A stretch of 64,000 nt of DNA. Source: Saccopteryx bilineata. Taxonomy: Eukaryota; Chordata; Mammalia; Chiroptera; Emballonuridae. How positions within the stretch are numbered: the first letter of the stretch is position 1; each line of letters opens with the position of its first letter. The notes under the pieces were generated by a model. It saw nothing but the letters and a program-made list of their open reading frames with translations. It was not told the DNA's origin and searched no databases. Below, one piece after another: positions 1-11,564 of this stretch. The position numbers and the translations under genes were made by a program. The stretch lies in the NCBI RefSeq assembly GCF_036850765.1, contig NC_089495.1, positions 64,270,410 through 64,334,409 on the forward strand. The letters are read 5' to 3'.

Positions 1-166
1 ACAGACTGAGTGACCCCTTGCTCAAGCCAGCAATCTTGGGTTCAAGCTGGTGAGCCTTTCTCAAACCAGATGAGCCCATGCTCAAGCTAGCAACCTCAGG
101 GTCTCGAGCCTGGGTCTACCACATCCCAGTGTGATGCTCTAATCACTGCACCATTGCCTGGTCAGG
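1..166 (-). mobile_element. tRNA-derived SINE, 'cctgaccaggc' family, cut by window start
   Basis: The minus strand begins cctgaccaggcaatggtgca and reads through a tRNA-like head into the alternating 'caagct...gagcc' body typical of this family in the window (also at 590, 19868, 20340 and 63185). The 3' part lies outside the window. It sits in the minus-strand LINE-1, which resumes near 167. Confidence 0.85.
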
Positions 167-589
167 AAGCATGTATTTATTTATTGCTATTTTATTCTTC
201 ACATCTACAATCCTCTTTTTCTCAAATTTTTTCCTTTGATCTTTTTATAGCAGGCCCCTTAACATTTCTTGCAGTACTGGTTTGGTTGTAATAAAGTCCT
301 TGAGTATATTCTTGTCTGGGAAGCTTTTTATTTCTCCTTTAATTTTAAATGATAGACTTCCTGGTTAATATAGTCTTGGTTGTAGGTTTTTGTTTTGCAT
401 CACTTTGAATATTTCTTCCTAATCACTTCTTGACTAAAGTGTTTCTGTTGAGAAGTGAGATGTTATCCCTATGGGGCTCATCTTTTAATAATTAACTGCT
501 TTTCTCTTGCAGCTTTTAGTGTTTTTTCTTTGTTTCTTAACTTTGGCATTTTAATTATGAAGTGCCTTGGTGTAGGCCTTTTTGTGTTC

Positions 590-925
590 ATCTTTTTTTT
601 TTTTTCTTTTTTGTAGCAGAGACAGAGAGACCCTGAGAGAATGACAGATAGGGACAGACAGATAGAAAGGGAGAGAGATGAGGAACATCAATTCTTCTTT
701 GCAGTTCCTTAGTTGTTCATTGATTGATTTCTCATATGTGCCTTGGCCAGGGGCTACAGCAGACCAAGTGACCCCTTGCTCAAGCCAGTGACCTTGGGCT
801 GAAGCTGGTGAGCTTTGCTCAAACACGATATGCCCATGCTCAAGCTGGCAACCTCGAGGGTCTCGAACCTGGGTGCTCCATGTCCCAGTCCAATGCTCTA
901 TCCACTGTGCCATCGCCTGGTCAGG
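590..925 (-). mobile_element. tRNA-derived SINE, 'cctgaccaggc' family, nested in LINE-1
   Basis: The minus strand starts cctgaccaggcgatggcaca, with a B-box-like 'ggttcgagacc', and ends in an A-rich tail. Flanks 'gttcatct' (left) and 'gttcatca' (right) look like a short target-site duplication inside LINE-1 ORF1. Confidence 0.9.
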
Positions 926-1146
926 CTGGGTTCATCATCAATGGGATGGTATGCTTCTTGAACTTGTGTGACTTTTTCCTTTATCAATTTAGGGAAAATT
1001 TTTATTATAATTTTTTTAAACAGGTTCTCTATCCTTTGTTTGTTCTTTTCTTCTTTAGGAATCCCTATGATGCAGATGTTGTTTTTCTTCATGTTGTCAG
1101 AGTTCTCTTAGATTTTTCTGTCTTATTAATTAATTTATTTATTTGT

Positions 1147-1498
1147 ACTTTTCCAAAGTTAGAAGCAGGGAGGCAGTCAGATAGACTGCCCTGACCAGGA
1201 TCCAACCCTGCATACCCACCAAGGGGTAATGATCTGCCCATCTGGTCATTGCTCTGTTGTGGCCAGAGCCATTCTAGCACCTGAGGCAGAGAAAATGGAG
1301 ACATCTTCAGCATGAGGGCCAACTTTGCTCCAGTGGAGCCTTGGCTGCAGGAGGGGAAGAAAGAGATAGAAAGAAAGAAGAGGGAGAAGGATGAAGAAGC
1401 AGATGGACGCTTCTTCTGTGTGCTATGGCCAAGAATCAAACTTGAGACTTCTACACCCCAGGCTGGCACTCTACCACTGAGCCAACCAGCCTAGGCCT
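1147..1498 (-). mobile_element. Rhin-1-like tRNA SINE, nested in LINE-1 ORF1
   Basis: The minus strand reads a degenerate 'ggcctaggctggttggctcag' head, the C/T-rich middle and the 'gctccattgg' motif, ending near 'aactttggaaaagtac'. It is older and more diverged than the copies at 10510 or 44092. It interrupts the minus-strand LINE-1 ORF1 remnant. Confidence 0.85.
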
Positions 1499-1672
1499 CC
1501 TCAGTCCCTTTTTAGCTTCTTTTTTTTTTATTGCTCTGCTTTTGTGCTTTCATTTTTCCTGTCCTGTAAATTGCTGATTTAATCTTCTGCTTCATCCAAC
1601 TTGCTGTTGATTCCTTCCAGTAGTCTTTATTTCTTTTAGTTGTCATACCTGACTGGTTATTTTGTGTGTGTG

Positions 1673-1684
1673 TGTGTGTGTGTG
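1673..1684. repeat. (TG)n microsatellite
   Basis: Short pure TG run inside the LINE-1 ORF1 remnant. Confidence 0.95.
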
Positions 1685-1905
1685 ATTTCAGTGTACCTTT
1701 TGCTCTTTACTTTCTCTTTGTTTAAGTTCTTATTGTGACCATCCATTGTTGCTCTTGAACACTGTTGATCCTTGAACATTCTAAAACTCATTATTTTAAA
1801 TTATGTGTCTGGTAGTTTTGTTACTTTCATTTCATTTAGATATTTTTCTGGAAATTTCCCTTGTTGATTCATTTGGGTCATATTTCTTTGTCCAATTTAT
1901 CTGCA

Positions 1906-4490
1906 TATTAGGTAGTGCTGATAGACTTTGAAATTAGTTGTAGTGTCTTTATGAAGAAGATGAGCGCATTGGCACTGACCTCCAAGCCACCTGATTTTTT
2001 TGCTCTAGGAATGCTTATTGAGGGCAGTATTTCCCCTCTTGTTGCATATTAGTATTGAATGCAGTTGGTCTTTTTGTGGGTGCCATTATTCCTTCAGGCT
2101 GGCTGGTTCTAAGGGTCAACTTTGATCATGTGTATTAGACTCTGTACAGTGTCTGTCCTGTTGGGTACAGGTATTTATTCTCTACAGTGTCAGGTGCCTG
2201 CTAGACCCCTTCTTTGGGTATTCTGCTTTTGTAGTTAGCTGAGTCTAGGGTTGATACTCTCTGCCACCCACAACTGGTTGTTTTGGTTATAGATCTTCTT
2301 GGATTGGTGTCAGTCATTCTTTGTAATCTTCTGTGGGTTACATATCTGGAGCTACTGCTCTGTTTGTTGTTTATATCTGTATTTCCTGTACATGGATAGG
2401 GTGGGAGGGGCCAACCTGTATATAAAGATCAGCTTCCTCTTGCTTAGAGATAACAGCAGCTCTATAAAAACCCCAAGCTACATAAGATTTGTCTCCATTT
2501 TTCAGCGGCTGTACCTCCTCTTGCAGTGATCTGGTCTTCCCACCAAGACTTCTGTAGAAAGACTTTGGTGTGAGGTCAGACTGGCTTCACCCCACCAAGC
2601 CTTCTACACGTTGCAAGCTTGGTGGGTTAGGGCCACTGATGTTGAGAATACAATGTTAGTGGGACCCCCTACTTTAGGGATTTCTTGGTCAGGAGTTCAG
2701 TGGGGGAAAGTGGCCCTTACTCCAGAGCCTGACCCCTCAGCTACTGCTGGATACTCAAATTGTATTTCTCCCCAGCAAGGTGAGCACAATGTTCAGATTG
2801 AGTGGGGCTGACAGTCTCCTTGGCAGAAGTTCTTCCAACTGGTGAGACCCTGGTCTCAGGAAGGAAGACTGAGAGAGTCCTCTCCTGGGGCTGACTGTGT
2901 CCCCACAGAAAGTGGCTAAGTCCCTCGACCAGACCCAGCAATAGGCTTGGAGAACCCACAGTTTAAGTGGCCATGCTCCAAGTTTCTCTCTCCCTTTTGC
3001 CCTGTTGAACGTAGCCCAGCATGGCAGGATATCCAGCACTTGGGCCGGTCAACTGTGAAGTTCCACCCTGTCCAATGCACATGAGCTGCTGTGCTGGTGC
3101 TGATCACAGAAAGCCTCAGCTGAGCCAGATGTGAAGTACCCTTCCTTAGGACATAACCCTAGTAAGTGTTATTAGATCCTGAACCTATGTTCTTTGCAGC
3201 TGGAAATTGGATGTGACAGTCCTTGTCCTCCTTGGAGGGAACCTTGAACAGACCGGTGGATATACTGTCAGTTACTGGCCCTCAACAACTTTCTTGGAGC
3301 TACAAGAAATTAAGAGTTTGTGGCTGTTTCTGCTGAGCCCAGGTGCACATGGAAATACCAAGCTACACACCTAGGCTGGCTATTACCTACACTGGGCCTC
3401 AGAGAAGGTCCACAAAAGGCCAAGGTTTTCTGAGCTCCATCTCCTTCAGCCTTTGGCTGCTTGTTCAGCTCAGCCGCTGAAAAAACCTCTGGTAGAGTCT
3501 AGAAGAGCCTGGGAAAAGTCAGGGATTGGGATGGTTGGTGGGTGTGACTTAGCCCCAAATATCAGTCTGTGTAGACCTTTTTCACTGAACTCAGTAGGGT
3601 ATGGCCCCAGGTGTACAACAAAGACCCAGAAATGTGGTCTTCCCAAAGTCCAGAACATTTCTGCTGAGTCTTCCGTGAGGTAGAAACACCAGTCAGACTC
3701 GGGAGTATGCAGTGAAAGCTCTAGCCTCAACACCAGAAAACTGAGTTACTAATGCACCCTCTGCTTCCTGGTTTACTTTTCATCATGACCCAGTCTCCAT
3801 GACTGGGGCAGGAGAGACTCCCAAGAGTGGAGCAGTTGCTTTCCCTGGGGCAAAAGCTGCTCAGAGGGGACTGCTCTGCCCAAGAAAAATGGCAACTATG
3901 GTATTGGAGAATGATTCAGCACAGGGGTTCCAATGGCCTTCACCCATGGTGTCTCTACCTTGGTCTTCAACTTTATGCTCTTCTCATGCAACTCTAATCC
4001 TCTCAACCCTCTCTCCACTTGAGCCCTAGGTAAGTGGCTGTGAATGAGATTTTCTGCACTGGCCTTTTAAGACAGTGCTTGTATCTCCAAGAGCTCTGTC
4101 GTTTTTTACAAAGAGAAACCTAGGCTCTTTTCACAGCTAAATGCTGCTTGTGCACCTCTTCTAGGATCTGGGGCTCTAGGCTGGGGCATTCAGCCTGGGG
4201 TTTAGGACCTACACTCCTCAAGGTGAAGCTCCCCACAGTAAGAGTCCCTCTGTTTCCTCTATTCTGTACCCTCTGCTCACTTCTAGGAGTGGAGCAGACC
4301 TTTCCATGTCTCTGCCCTTCCAACCAGTCTCCTTGTGGCTTATTCTGTGATCCCTGGTAATGGACTCCTCTTGTTTAGTCCAAAATTGTTTTTATCAAGA
4401 TGATTTTTCTTAAATTGTAATCCAATTTGGTGCTGGGAGGTGGCAGTTGGAATGTTTACCTACTTTTGCCATCTTGGAATCTACATTTCT
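1906..4490 (-). promoter_or_regulatory. LINE-1 5' UTR (internal promoter region)
   Basis: This stretch of about 2.6 kb is markedly richer in G+C than its surroundings and lies between the inferred ORF1 start and the 5' end of the element. LINE-1 5' UTRs carry the internal RNA polymerase II promoter; that role is family knowledge, not shown here. Short frames inside it (for example 2755-3039 and 3470-3733) have no recognisable domain and are treated as chance. Confidence 0.6.
4468..4475 (-). promoter_or_regulatory. YY1-like site at LINE-1 5' end
   Basis: The minus strand reads aagatggc within about 20 bases of the presumed LINE-1 5' end. Human LINE-1 carries a YY1 site at a similar place, where it helps set the transcription start. 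The motif is seen; binding is inferred. Confidence 0.45.
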
Positions 4491-4514
4491 TAATTTTTAG
4501 TGGTGAGTTACTGT

Positions 4515-4905
4515 CTTTTTTATTTATTTTTATTTTTGTGTTAAGTGAGAGCAAAGAAGCAGAGAGACCGACTCTGGCATGTGTCCCTACCAGGATCCAA
4601 CCTTACAGCCCCCTACAGAGAGATGCTTTGCCCATCTGGGCATTGCTCCATTGTGCAGCAATTGAGTTATTTTAGCACCTGAGGCATGATCATGGAGCCA
4701 TCCTCAGCACCAGGGGCCAACTTGCTCCAACTGAGCTATGACTGCAGGAGAGGAAGAGAGAGATAGAGGGAGTGAAGGTAGAGGGAGAGGGGTGGAGAAG
4801 CAGAAGGTCACTTCTCCTGTGTTCCCTGACCAAAAATCATATCCAGGACCTCCATACACCAGGCTGACACTCTTCAACTTAACCAACTGACCAAAGCCCT
4901 GTTTA
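4515..4905 (-). mobile_element. Rhin-1-like tRNA SINE, diverged
   Basis: The minus strand starts 'cagggctttggtcagttggtt', has the C/T-rich segment 'tctctccctct' in the middle and an AT-rich tail at 4515-4545. Diverged relative to the younger copies in the window. Confidence 0.8.
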
Positions 4906-5490
4906 TATTATTTTAAAATAACAATTTGGAAGAGAAAAAGCATGTACTTAAATTGTTAAGTATAAAAACTTACACACTACAGGGTAGGTATTTGTAATAT
5001 AAATAAATATTACCTATAAATGTACATTCTATACTTAAATAGCAAATAACAAATTTAAAATGTAGTGATATCTGCATTCTAACATTTTAAGACATGATTA
5101 AAAAATTAAAAAGCATAAGTGCTTTTGCAGATAACTATTTATTTATCTTTCATAGTAAGAATTTTTTTTATACCATCTCTAGAATAAACTAGACTGTTAA
5201 CAATTAGAAAAATAAATGTTCAAAGGTGTTTTAAGTTTTTAGGTGAAAAAGGTAGTGTTAGATATACATGAAACTGCATTAATTAATGACATTTATCCCT
5301 GATGAGAAGATAAATGGCAAAACAAAGGTTAAACAAACTTAGAAAAATAGAAACATTACTCAATTGGAGAATATTAAATATTTTAGTAATCTGGCTATCT
5401 GTTTCTATAATAAAATAAAATATTTATATGTTGTTTGGTTAAAACCATGATGAAACAAAAATGAAAAAATGCATTAAAGCAAATAAAAAA
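4906..5490. other. AT-rich unique sequence
   Basis: No repeat family, coding potential or structured element recognised; strongly A+T-rich. Confidence 0.6.
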
Positions 5491-5492
5491 TA

Positions 5493-5870
5493 CACTGGCC
5501 AGTTGGCTCAGGGGTAGAGCATCGGCTCAGCCTTTGGATATCCTGGGTTCGATTCCCACTTAGGGCACACAGGACAGTGACCATCTGCCTCTTTACCCCT
5601 TTTTCTTCTCTCTCTCTCTCTCTGTCTGTCTCTTTTCTTCCTGCGGCATGGCTTGATTAATTCAAGAGATTTGGACCTATGTGCTGAGGATGGCCTAATG
5701 GCCTCCACTTCCGTTGCTAAAAATGTCTCAGTTGCTCAGCAACAAAACAATGGCCTCAGATAGGCAGAGAATCACCCCATAAGGGGCAGTAGATCCCAGT
5801 ATGCACACATGCAGGAGTGTGTCTCACTGCCTCCCTTCCCCTCACTAAATAAAATAAAATAACAAATAAA
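5493..5870 (+). mobile_element. Rhin-1-like tRNA SINE
   Basis: tRNA-like head 'cactggccagttggctcagg' with a perfect B box 'ggttcgattcc' at 5546-5556, a C/T-rich middle and a tail of 'aaataaaataa' repeats. The right half is shorter and more diverged than in the young copies, which suggests an older subfamily. Confidence 0.88.
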
Positions 5871-6905
5871 ATAAAATTCCCAACTCCAAATTATCCATCA
5901 TAAACTTTTTATGTTCAAAAGGAACATGAATCGCTGTGTGTCCAAAAATTGACGTTTTAAAAAATTTTAATCAAAATACCCTCTCTCTGATTTAGTGAGA
6001 AGTACCAGCTTTTTCCTTGGTGCCATTTTACTATTTACTCTTCAGTCAATACATTGCCAAATCCTCCTTAAGATATCTCATATTTGTCTACTTTTTCATG
6101 TGCACATTTCTTAAATTTAGGCTCCTAACATCCATCACCTATAGAAGTGTAAATTGCTACAGCCAGCTTTGTTTCCTTTGAGCTGTTCCATTTTAATCAC
6201 TTCACCAAAACAAGTCTGGTAAATTTAATTAAACTCAATTACATCTCTTACTACATTAATCCATAATTCTGGTCCTTTGCTGATTTTAATGTTGTTCAAA
6301 CTGTTAAAACTATTTGTAAAACCTCATTTGCTTACATATTTAGTCAGAAGTCACAACAGTATCTCACAAAACACGAATATATGCGGTTTTGTTCCCTCCT
6401 TCCTTGCATCTCTTTCTCCTTATTCCTGTATCATGCTGAACTTTTTAGTCATCTCTGGTACTTCATGTATGTACTTTATATATGTTATTACTTTTAAAAA
6501 ATTAATATCCCAAATTTACCTAAATTCCATGTATTATCTACCATGCAGGTTACAGACTTTTCAATTCAGGCAATGATCCACCTTTTTTTCCTTACCTAAT
6601 CACTTTTTAAATTATGAGATCACAGCATATATCCTCTTTTAAGTCCATCCCTGAATTTGAATTATGTAATTTGAAGATCGGAGAAACTTCTACTTATGTT
6701 GCATATCACTATATCACTTTGGGGACATATGTAGTGCTAGGTTTAGTGGGAATTCGGTAAATATTTGTCAAAGTTAGATCTTTATTTTCATAATTTTTAT
6801 AGTGAATTTTTCTCTACTTATACACAATTACTATTTCAAATTCTTTAAAAAAAATTTTTTAAATTATATTCAAAATTAAAATTTTCTTCATGAGCTCAAT
6901 AATGC
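5871..6905. other. AT-rich sequence without recognised features
   Basis: No coding region or repeat I can name. The 99-residue frame at 6277-6576 has a hydrophobic composition expected from AT-rich DNA and no domain. A short segment near 6735-6775 ('tagtgctaggtttagtggga...aaatatttgt') vaguely resembles the end of an old LINE/SINE, too weak to call. Confidence 0.5.
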
Positions 6906-6909
6906 TTTT

Positions 6910-7060
6910 TTTCTTAATTTTTTAAAAATGTGTCTTAGTGAGAGAAGAAAGGAGAGAGAGAGACAGGGACATTGATCTCTTCCTTTATGTGTCCTGATCA
7001 GGGATTAAATGTAACCTCTGAGTTTTAACTAATTGAGCTATCCAGCCAAGGCAAAATGCT
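6910..7060 (-). mobile_element. Old tRNA-derived SINE fragment
   Basis: The minus strand starts 'gccttggctggatagctcaa' and ends in a purine/pyrimidine-biased 'tctctctctctcctttcttc' tail; the B box is degraded. Resembles the short VES-like copies at 51056 and 63867. Confidence 0.7.
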
Positions 7061-7178
7061 GGCCCATGTCCCTGGGTAAGCTCAAACCACCAACCTTTCA
7101 GTTAAAAGCTGAACATGCAAACAAATTTTGCCATGGAGACAGGCCAGTAATTTTTACTAGATAGCCATAACTTTTATT

Positions 7179-7682
7179 CAGTGGTGGGATTCTAATACTT
7201 AACAATGTTTTCTGCTCTAATGATCATTTAGGTATAAAAAAGTGATATACCAAAAGGTAGTTTATTATGTCATGCATCTAATACTTAAATAAAAACAATA
7301 AAAAGGTATATAAAACTAGAATATGTGATTTGAGTTTTAAAATATTAATAAAAATATTAAATACTACCTTAAAAACAATAAAACTGTTAAGATATTTTTA
7401 TAGTGCTTCTTCATTGGCATCCTCACTTCCAATTTTTTTTCACCTATGGACAGAATGAACATTACTATTGGAGCTTAGAATGCACTGTTGCATGGGTGAC
7501 CGTTTAAAAAAAGACTAAAGAATGTAAATTTGTTATTTCCACATTGGGCAGCTGCTGCCCAGGCTCCCACCTTAAAGAGAACCCTGATTACAAAAGCCAT
7601 TTTAACAACAGGTTCTCAACTCAACAAAAAATTAGGTATCAATTCTGCTGAACCGGTGTGAAATAGCTGAATCCCACAGCTG
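7179..7682. mobile_element. Non-autonomous hAT transposon (504 bp)
   Basis: The left end is cagtggtgggattc; the right end, reverse-complemented, is cagctgtgggattc, giving imperfect terminal inverted repeats. Flanking 8-mers cttttatt (7171-7178) and ctttcact (7683-7690) agree at 6 of 8 positions, as expected for an aged 8-bp hAT target-site duplication. No transposase is encoded, so it must have been moved in trans. Confidence 0.75.
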
Positions 7683-7690
7683 CTTTCACT

Positions 7691-8904
7691 TCAGGTGGAA
7701 TTAAATGAATACTAAAATTAAACTTCTGGTACTTCCTACACTCAAACATCTCAAATGATATAGATGCTCACCCTTTCTTTTCTACTTCCTAAAACAATAC
7801 AGGTGTTTCTTAAATAATTTCTATGCTTACTCTCTTTTCATTTCTCAGAACCTGATCTTTATTTGTTTTCTTCTTTCTCATTAATATCCTAAGCTTCTCT
7901 CTCTCTCTTTTATTACCATAATGTCATGAGACTGCCATAATCTTTCCATTTGTACATCTTATTTTTATTTTAGTAACATTTGTTTTTTCTGATTCTTTTA
8001 TTTTATAAACTTTCAGAAAGAAATGCTTTCACCCTTACATCCAAACTCGATGCTCTTTATTTAATATTCAAATTTCCAAACATGTATTCCAACAATAATT
8101 TCAATAAGCTTCTAGCAGTGAAATGTAGTGATCATGTTTAAGTCTCTGTACTTGACCTGTAAAAAGAGTGTTAATACTGATCTCTCTCTCTCTATTGATA
8201 TACTTCCTACTAATTTTTCTGTGTAAACATATTCACTCTTTTCTTCCAAAAATGCTAATTAACACTATTCCACTTCTACTGTCTTAGAAATCTTAAAAAT
8301 TTCCCAAGGCTTCTTCTTTTTTTTTTTCCTAAACACTTACCTTCAGTTTTATTAATTAATTAAAGTCGATATCTCTACTATAATAGATGTTAGAAAATCT
8401 TTAGAGGTATATATTAATTAGTTTTTGGTCAATTGTCTTTTCTAGTACAAATTGTTGTTTATATTAAGATGGTTTATGTAAAATAGTCTTAATATCTAAG
8501 TCCAAATTTTGGACCTAAAACTTGCCCTTCTTAGCACATTCCATAGGATTGTGAATAGATTAACTTTTACTCAGTTGCTTATTTTTTTTGTTTTTCTCAT
8601 TATTTGCACTCAATCAATTATGACATTTCAGATTTCATTTTAAATGTCCATTTATTCACCCATTTTTGTCATCTTAATAATTCATATTCTAGCTGAGGCA
8701 CAATTATCTTTTGATTGGATTTTTTAAAGACTATACTAGCATCCCTAACAATGATATCTCACATCAGGAAATTGACCATGGTGTAATTGATGCTTGTTAA
8801 TAATATATTTAAGCTTCTAAAAATGCAAAATTTCCCACAGAATACATTCTATTTTTAACATAAGGTAAGAAAAAATGTAAAAGTCATATCTCAGTGTAAT
8901 CATT
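7691..8904. other. AT-rich sequence without recognised features
   Basis: Low-complexity T-rich and CT-rich patches (for example 7903-7916 and 8183-8197) but no gene or repeat family recognised. Confidence 0.55.
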
Positions 8905-9200
8905 TTTTTCATGCTTTATTTTATTTTATTTTATTTATGTTTATTTTATTTGTTGTGTTTACATAGTTACAAGTGTACCCTTGAATATATCTCCCTCTCT
9001 CCCCCCTTGTTTTCCTTGATACCTTCCCCCACCATCTTCCCCCCTTTCCTCCATGATTTACTCTCCTGCTTTATATCTCTCTGTGTTATGTTTATATACT
9101 TTCACTAATGTCTTTCCTTTCTTTGATCCCCTCCTCTCATCCCCTTTCCCTCTGCCCGCCTTCCTCTGTATTCTCTTTTGAACATGAACTTTGTGTTCTA
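8905..9200 (-). mobile_element. Probable LINE-1 3' UTR fragment, antisense
   Basis: A 'ttttattttattttattt' block (a reversed A-rich tail) is followed by 'tgttgtgtttacatag' and C/T-rich sequence. On the minus strand this resembles the G-rich 3' UTR end of the LINE-1 copies at 35560-35690 and 56280-56450. The short hydrophobic frame at 8911-9108 is a by-product. Confidence 0.55.
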
Positions 9201-10035
9201 TTTTCATAGTAATCTTATCTGCATAAATCACTTAGTTCCAATTATGTAAAATATAACAATTTATGAACAAGAATCCTGAGCAATGTTTAGCATCTGCATC
9301 ATTAGGGGTATTATATTGCTACTTATTATCAGAGAGATTTTGTCCAATATGTTCTAGACATAAGATGGTACGAATCTTGATACAGGTCTAAGCTAAGAGA
9401 GATCACTCCATTTAAAAGTGGAGCTATATCACTGTGGACGCAATAGTAAGTTGTTATATACTAGATTTCCTAGTTATAGTTGAAAATGTGCATCTTTCAT
9501 GTAGTATTTGATAACAGGGATAACTTTTTAATTCTTAGACATTATGAATTATAAATTACTCCTCAAACTTTAAATACAAAATAAAATATAGCTACATAAA
9601 AATAACAGTGTCAAAAATCATGATATAAAAAAATCATGTTCACAAATTTGGTGAAGAAAGCAGAGGGTCAGAGGAATTGTTAATAATGGGTGAGTCAATA
9701 GTATTAAAGTTTACAATCATGATGCAATAAGAAGTAAACATGTTATATAGGTAACCATGCTGTATATAAAATGTTTTCACTCTCAATTTGAAGAATTTAA
9801 GAAATTACATTCCTTATAAAATGATAATGAGAGTTAACAAATACAAGCACAACTAATTTTCTAAAAATGTCTATCCTTATAATTGTAAAAATCTCTTTAG
9901 AAGTTCATCCTACCTTGACAACACTCAAAAAAATCTATATTCTGAGAGCTGTTCCAGCAATGAAGAAGTCTTTTAGAACAGGGCTGTCATCCCTGCCTGC
10001 ACTGCTGATAGTTCTGTTTGCAATAAAAACCTTTC
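9201..10035. other. Unique AT-rich sequence
   Basis: Nothing recognised. Confidence 0.5.
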
Positions 10036-10509
10036 AAACAAAGAAAAATAAACAAAATGGACTAAATCAAACTAAAAATGTTTTGCACAGGAAAGGAAAC
10101 CATCCACAAAATGAAAAGACAGCTCACTGAATGGGAGAACATATTTTCCAATGATACATCTGATAAGGGGTTAATATAAAAACTGAATAAAGAACCTATA
10201 AAATTCAACACCAATATAACAAGCAATCTTATTAATAATGGGCAAAAGACCTGAATAGACAGTAATCCAATGAGGATATACAGATGGCCAAAGAACACAT
10301 TGAAAGATGCTCAATATCACGAATTATCAGAGAAATTCAATGAGGTATCATTTCACATCTATCAAAGTAGTTATCACCAGTAAATCAATAAACAATTTTG
10401 GGAGATCATGATGAGAAAAAGGAATACTTGTGTACTGTTGTTGGAAATGCAGATTGGTGAAGCCACTGTGGAAAGCAGTAAAGAGTTATCTCAAAAAATT
10501 AAAAATAGA

Positions 10510-10908
10510 GGCCCTGGCCGGTTGGCTCAGTGGTAGAGTGTCGGCCTGGCATGCAGAAGTCCAGGGTTTGATTCCCGGCCAGGGCACACAGGGGAAGCAC
10601 CCATTTGCTTCTACACCCCTCCCCCTCTCCTTCCTCTCTGTCTCTCTCTTCCCTTCCTGCAGCCGAGGCTCCATTGGAGCAAAGATGGCCTGGGCACTGG
10701 GGATGGCTCCTTGGCCTCTGCCCCAGGCGCTAGAGTGGCTCTGGTCTCGACAGAGCGACGCCCCGGAGGGAGGGGCAGAGCATCGCCCCCTGGTGGGCAG
10801 AGCGTCGCCCCCTGGTGGGCGTGCCAGTGGATCCCGGTCCGGCACATGTGGGAGTCTGTCTGACTGTCTCTCCCCGTTTCTAGCTTCAGAAAAATACAAA
10901 AAAAAAAA
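10510..10908 (+). mobile_element. Rhin-1-like tRNA SINE, young, two-unit form
   Basis: Full-length copy: tRNA-like head 'ggccctggccggttggctca', B-box position 'ggtttgattcc', C/T-rich middle, body and A-tail. It carries two 22-bp tandem units (10774-10795, 10796-10817). Flanks 'attaaaaatag' and 'tttaaaaatag' suggest a target-site duplication in the LINE-1. Open frames of 137-161 residues across it on both strands are artefacts of the SINE. Confidence 0.95.
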
Positions 10909-11564
10909 AATTTAAAAATAGAACTGCCTTATGCCCCAGCAATTTCTTTTCTGGGACTATATCAGAATAAACTTGAAATACTAATTTAGAAGAATATATG
11001 TGACCCTATGTTCATTGTAGCATTATTGACAATAACTAAGATTTGGAAGCAGCCCAAGTGTCCATTAGTAAATGAGTGAATTAAAAGTATGTGGTACAAT
11101 TACACATTGGAATACTGTGTGGCCATAAAAAGAAGGAAATCTTAATTTTTATAAAAGCATGGATGGATCTGGAGATGATTATGCTAAGTGAAATAAGCCA
11201 GTTAGAAAATGACAAGTACTATGTGATTTCACTTATACGTGATAGCTAATGAACAAAATACACTAACAAACAAAATAGGAACAGACTTAAAAATGTAGGA
11301 AACAGACTGACAGCTTTCAGATGGGAGGGGTGTTAGGGAGCTGGGTGAAAAAGATGAAGAGATTAAGCAAAGAAAATATTCTTATAGACACAGACAGCAG
11401 TGTGGTGATTACCAGAAGTAAAGAGGGGTGGGGGAAAGTAAGAGAGGGAAAAGGGGGGATAAATGATGATAGAAGGATACGTCACTTAAGATTGTGAACA
11501 AACATTGCAATATATAGATGATATATTATAGAATTGTACACCTTAAACATGTATACTTTTATAA

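Larger units (their letters stand above)
250..1905 (-). pseudogene. LINE-1 ORF1 remnant (RNA-binding ORF1 protein)
   Basis: A 64-residue frame at 898-1092 on the minus strand (MKKNNICIIGIP...LIKEKVTQVQEA) matches the segment at the start of the RNA-recognition domain of the ORF1 copy at 30526 on the plus strand. Downstream sequence (about 330-560) reads as the C-terminal part, and 1500-1900 as the N-terminal coiled-coil part. In the LINE-1 family ORF1p is a trimeric, nucleic-acid-binding chaperone packaged with the LINE-1 RNA. The copy is broken by stops, two SINE insertions (590-925, 1147-1498) and a (TG)n run at 1673-1684. The start near 1905 is inferred by matching the MNQK segment of the plus-strand copy. 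Confidence 0.7.
167..4490 (-). mobile_element. LINE-1, 5' half (5' UTR + ORF1 remnant), minus strand
   Basis: Read on the minus strand, this is the front half of a LINE-1: a 5' end with an 'aagatggc' motif near 4475, a long G+C-richer 5' UTR (about 1906-4490), an ORF1 remnant, and the ORF1-ORF2 spacer at 170-330. The spacer matches the spacer of the plus-strand LINE-1 near 31035-31140. SINEs interrupt it at 590-925 and 1147-1498, and another lies at its left edge. Boundaries are inferred by comparison with the second element. It is dead: frames are broken and ORF2 lies outside the window. Confidence 0.8.

Noticed and set aside
2755..3733. Frames in the LINE-1 5' UTR as possible genes
   Set aside because: They lie in a LINE-1 leader of raised G+C, overlap on both strands and show no domain.
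5493..5570. tRNA gene candidate (good B box, tRNA-like head)
   Set aside because: The head continues into a SINE body and A-rich tail and recurs many times; it is a tRNA-derived SINE promoter, not a tRNA gene. The same applies to all similar heads here.
10430..10915. Long open frames (137-161 residues) on both strands
   Set aside because: They lie across the SINE at 10510. The same peptide patterns recur at every young copy (18404, 18989, 27648, 44092, 59710), as expected for a G+C-rich SINE with few stops.
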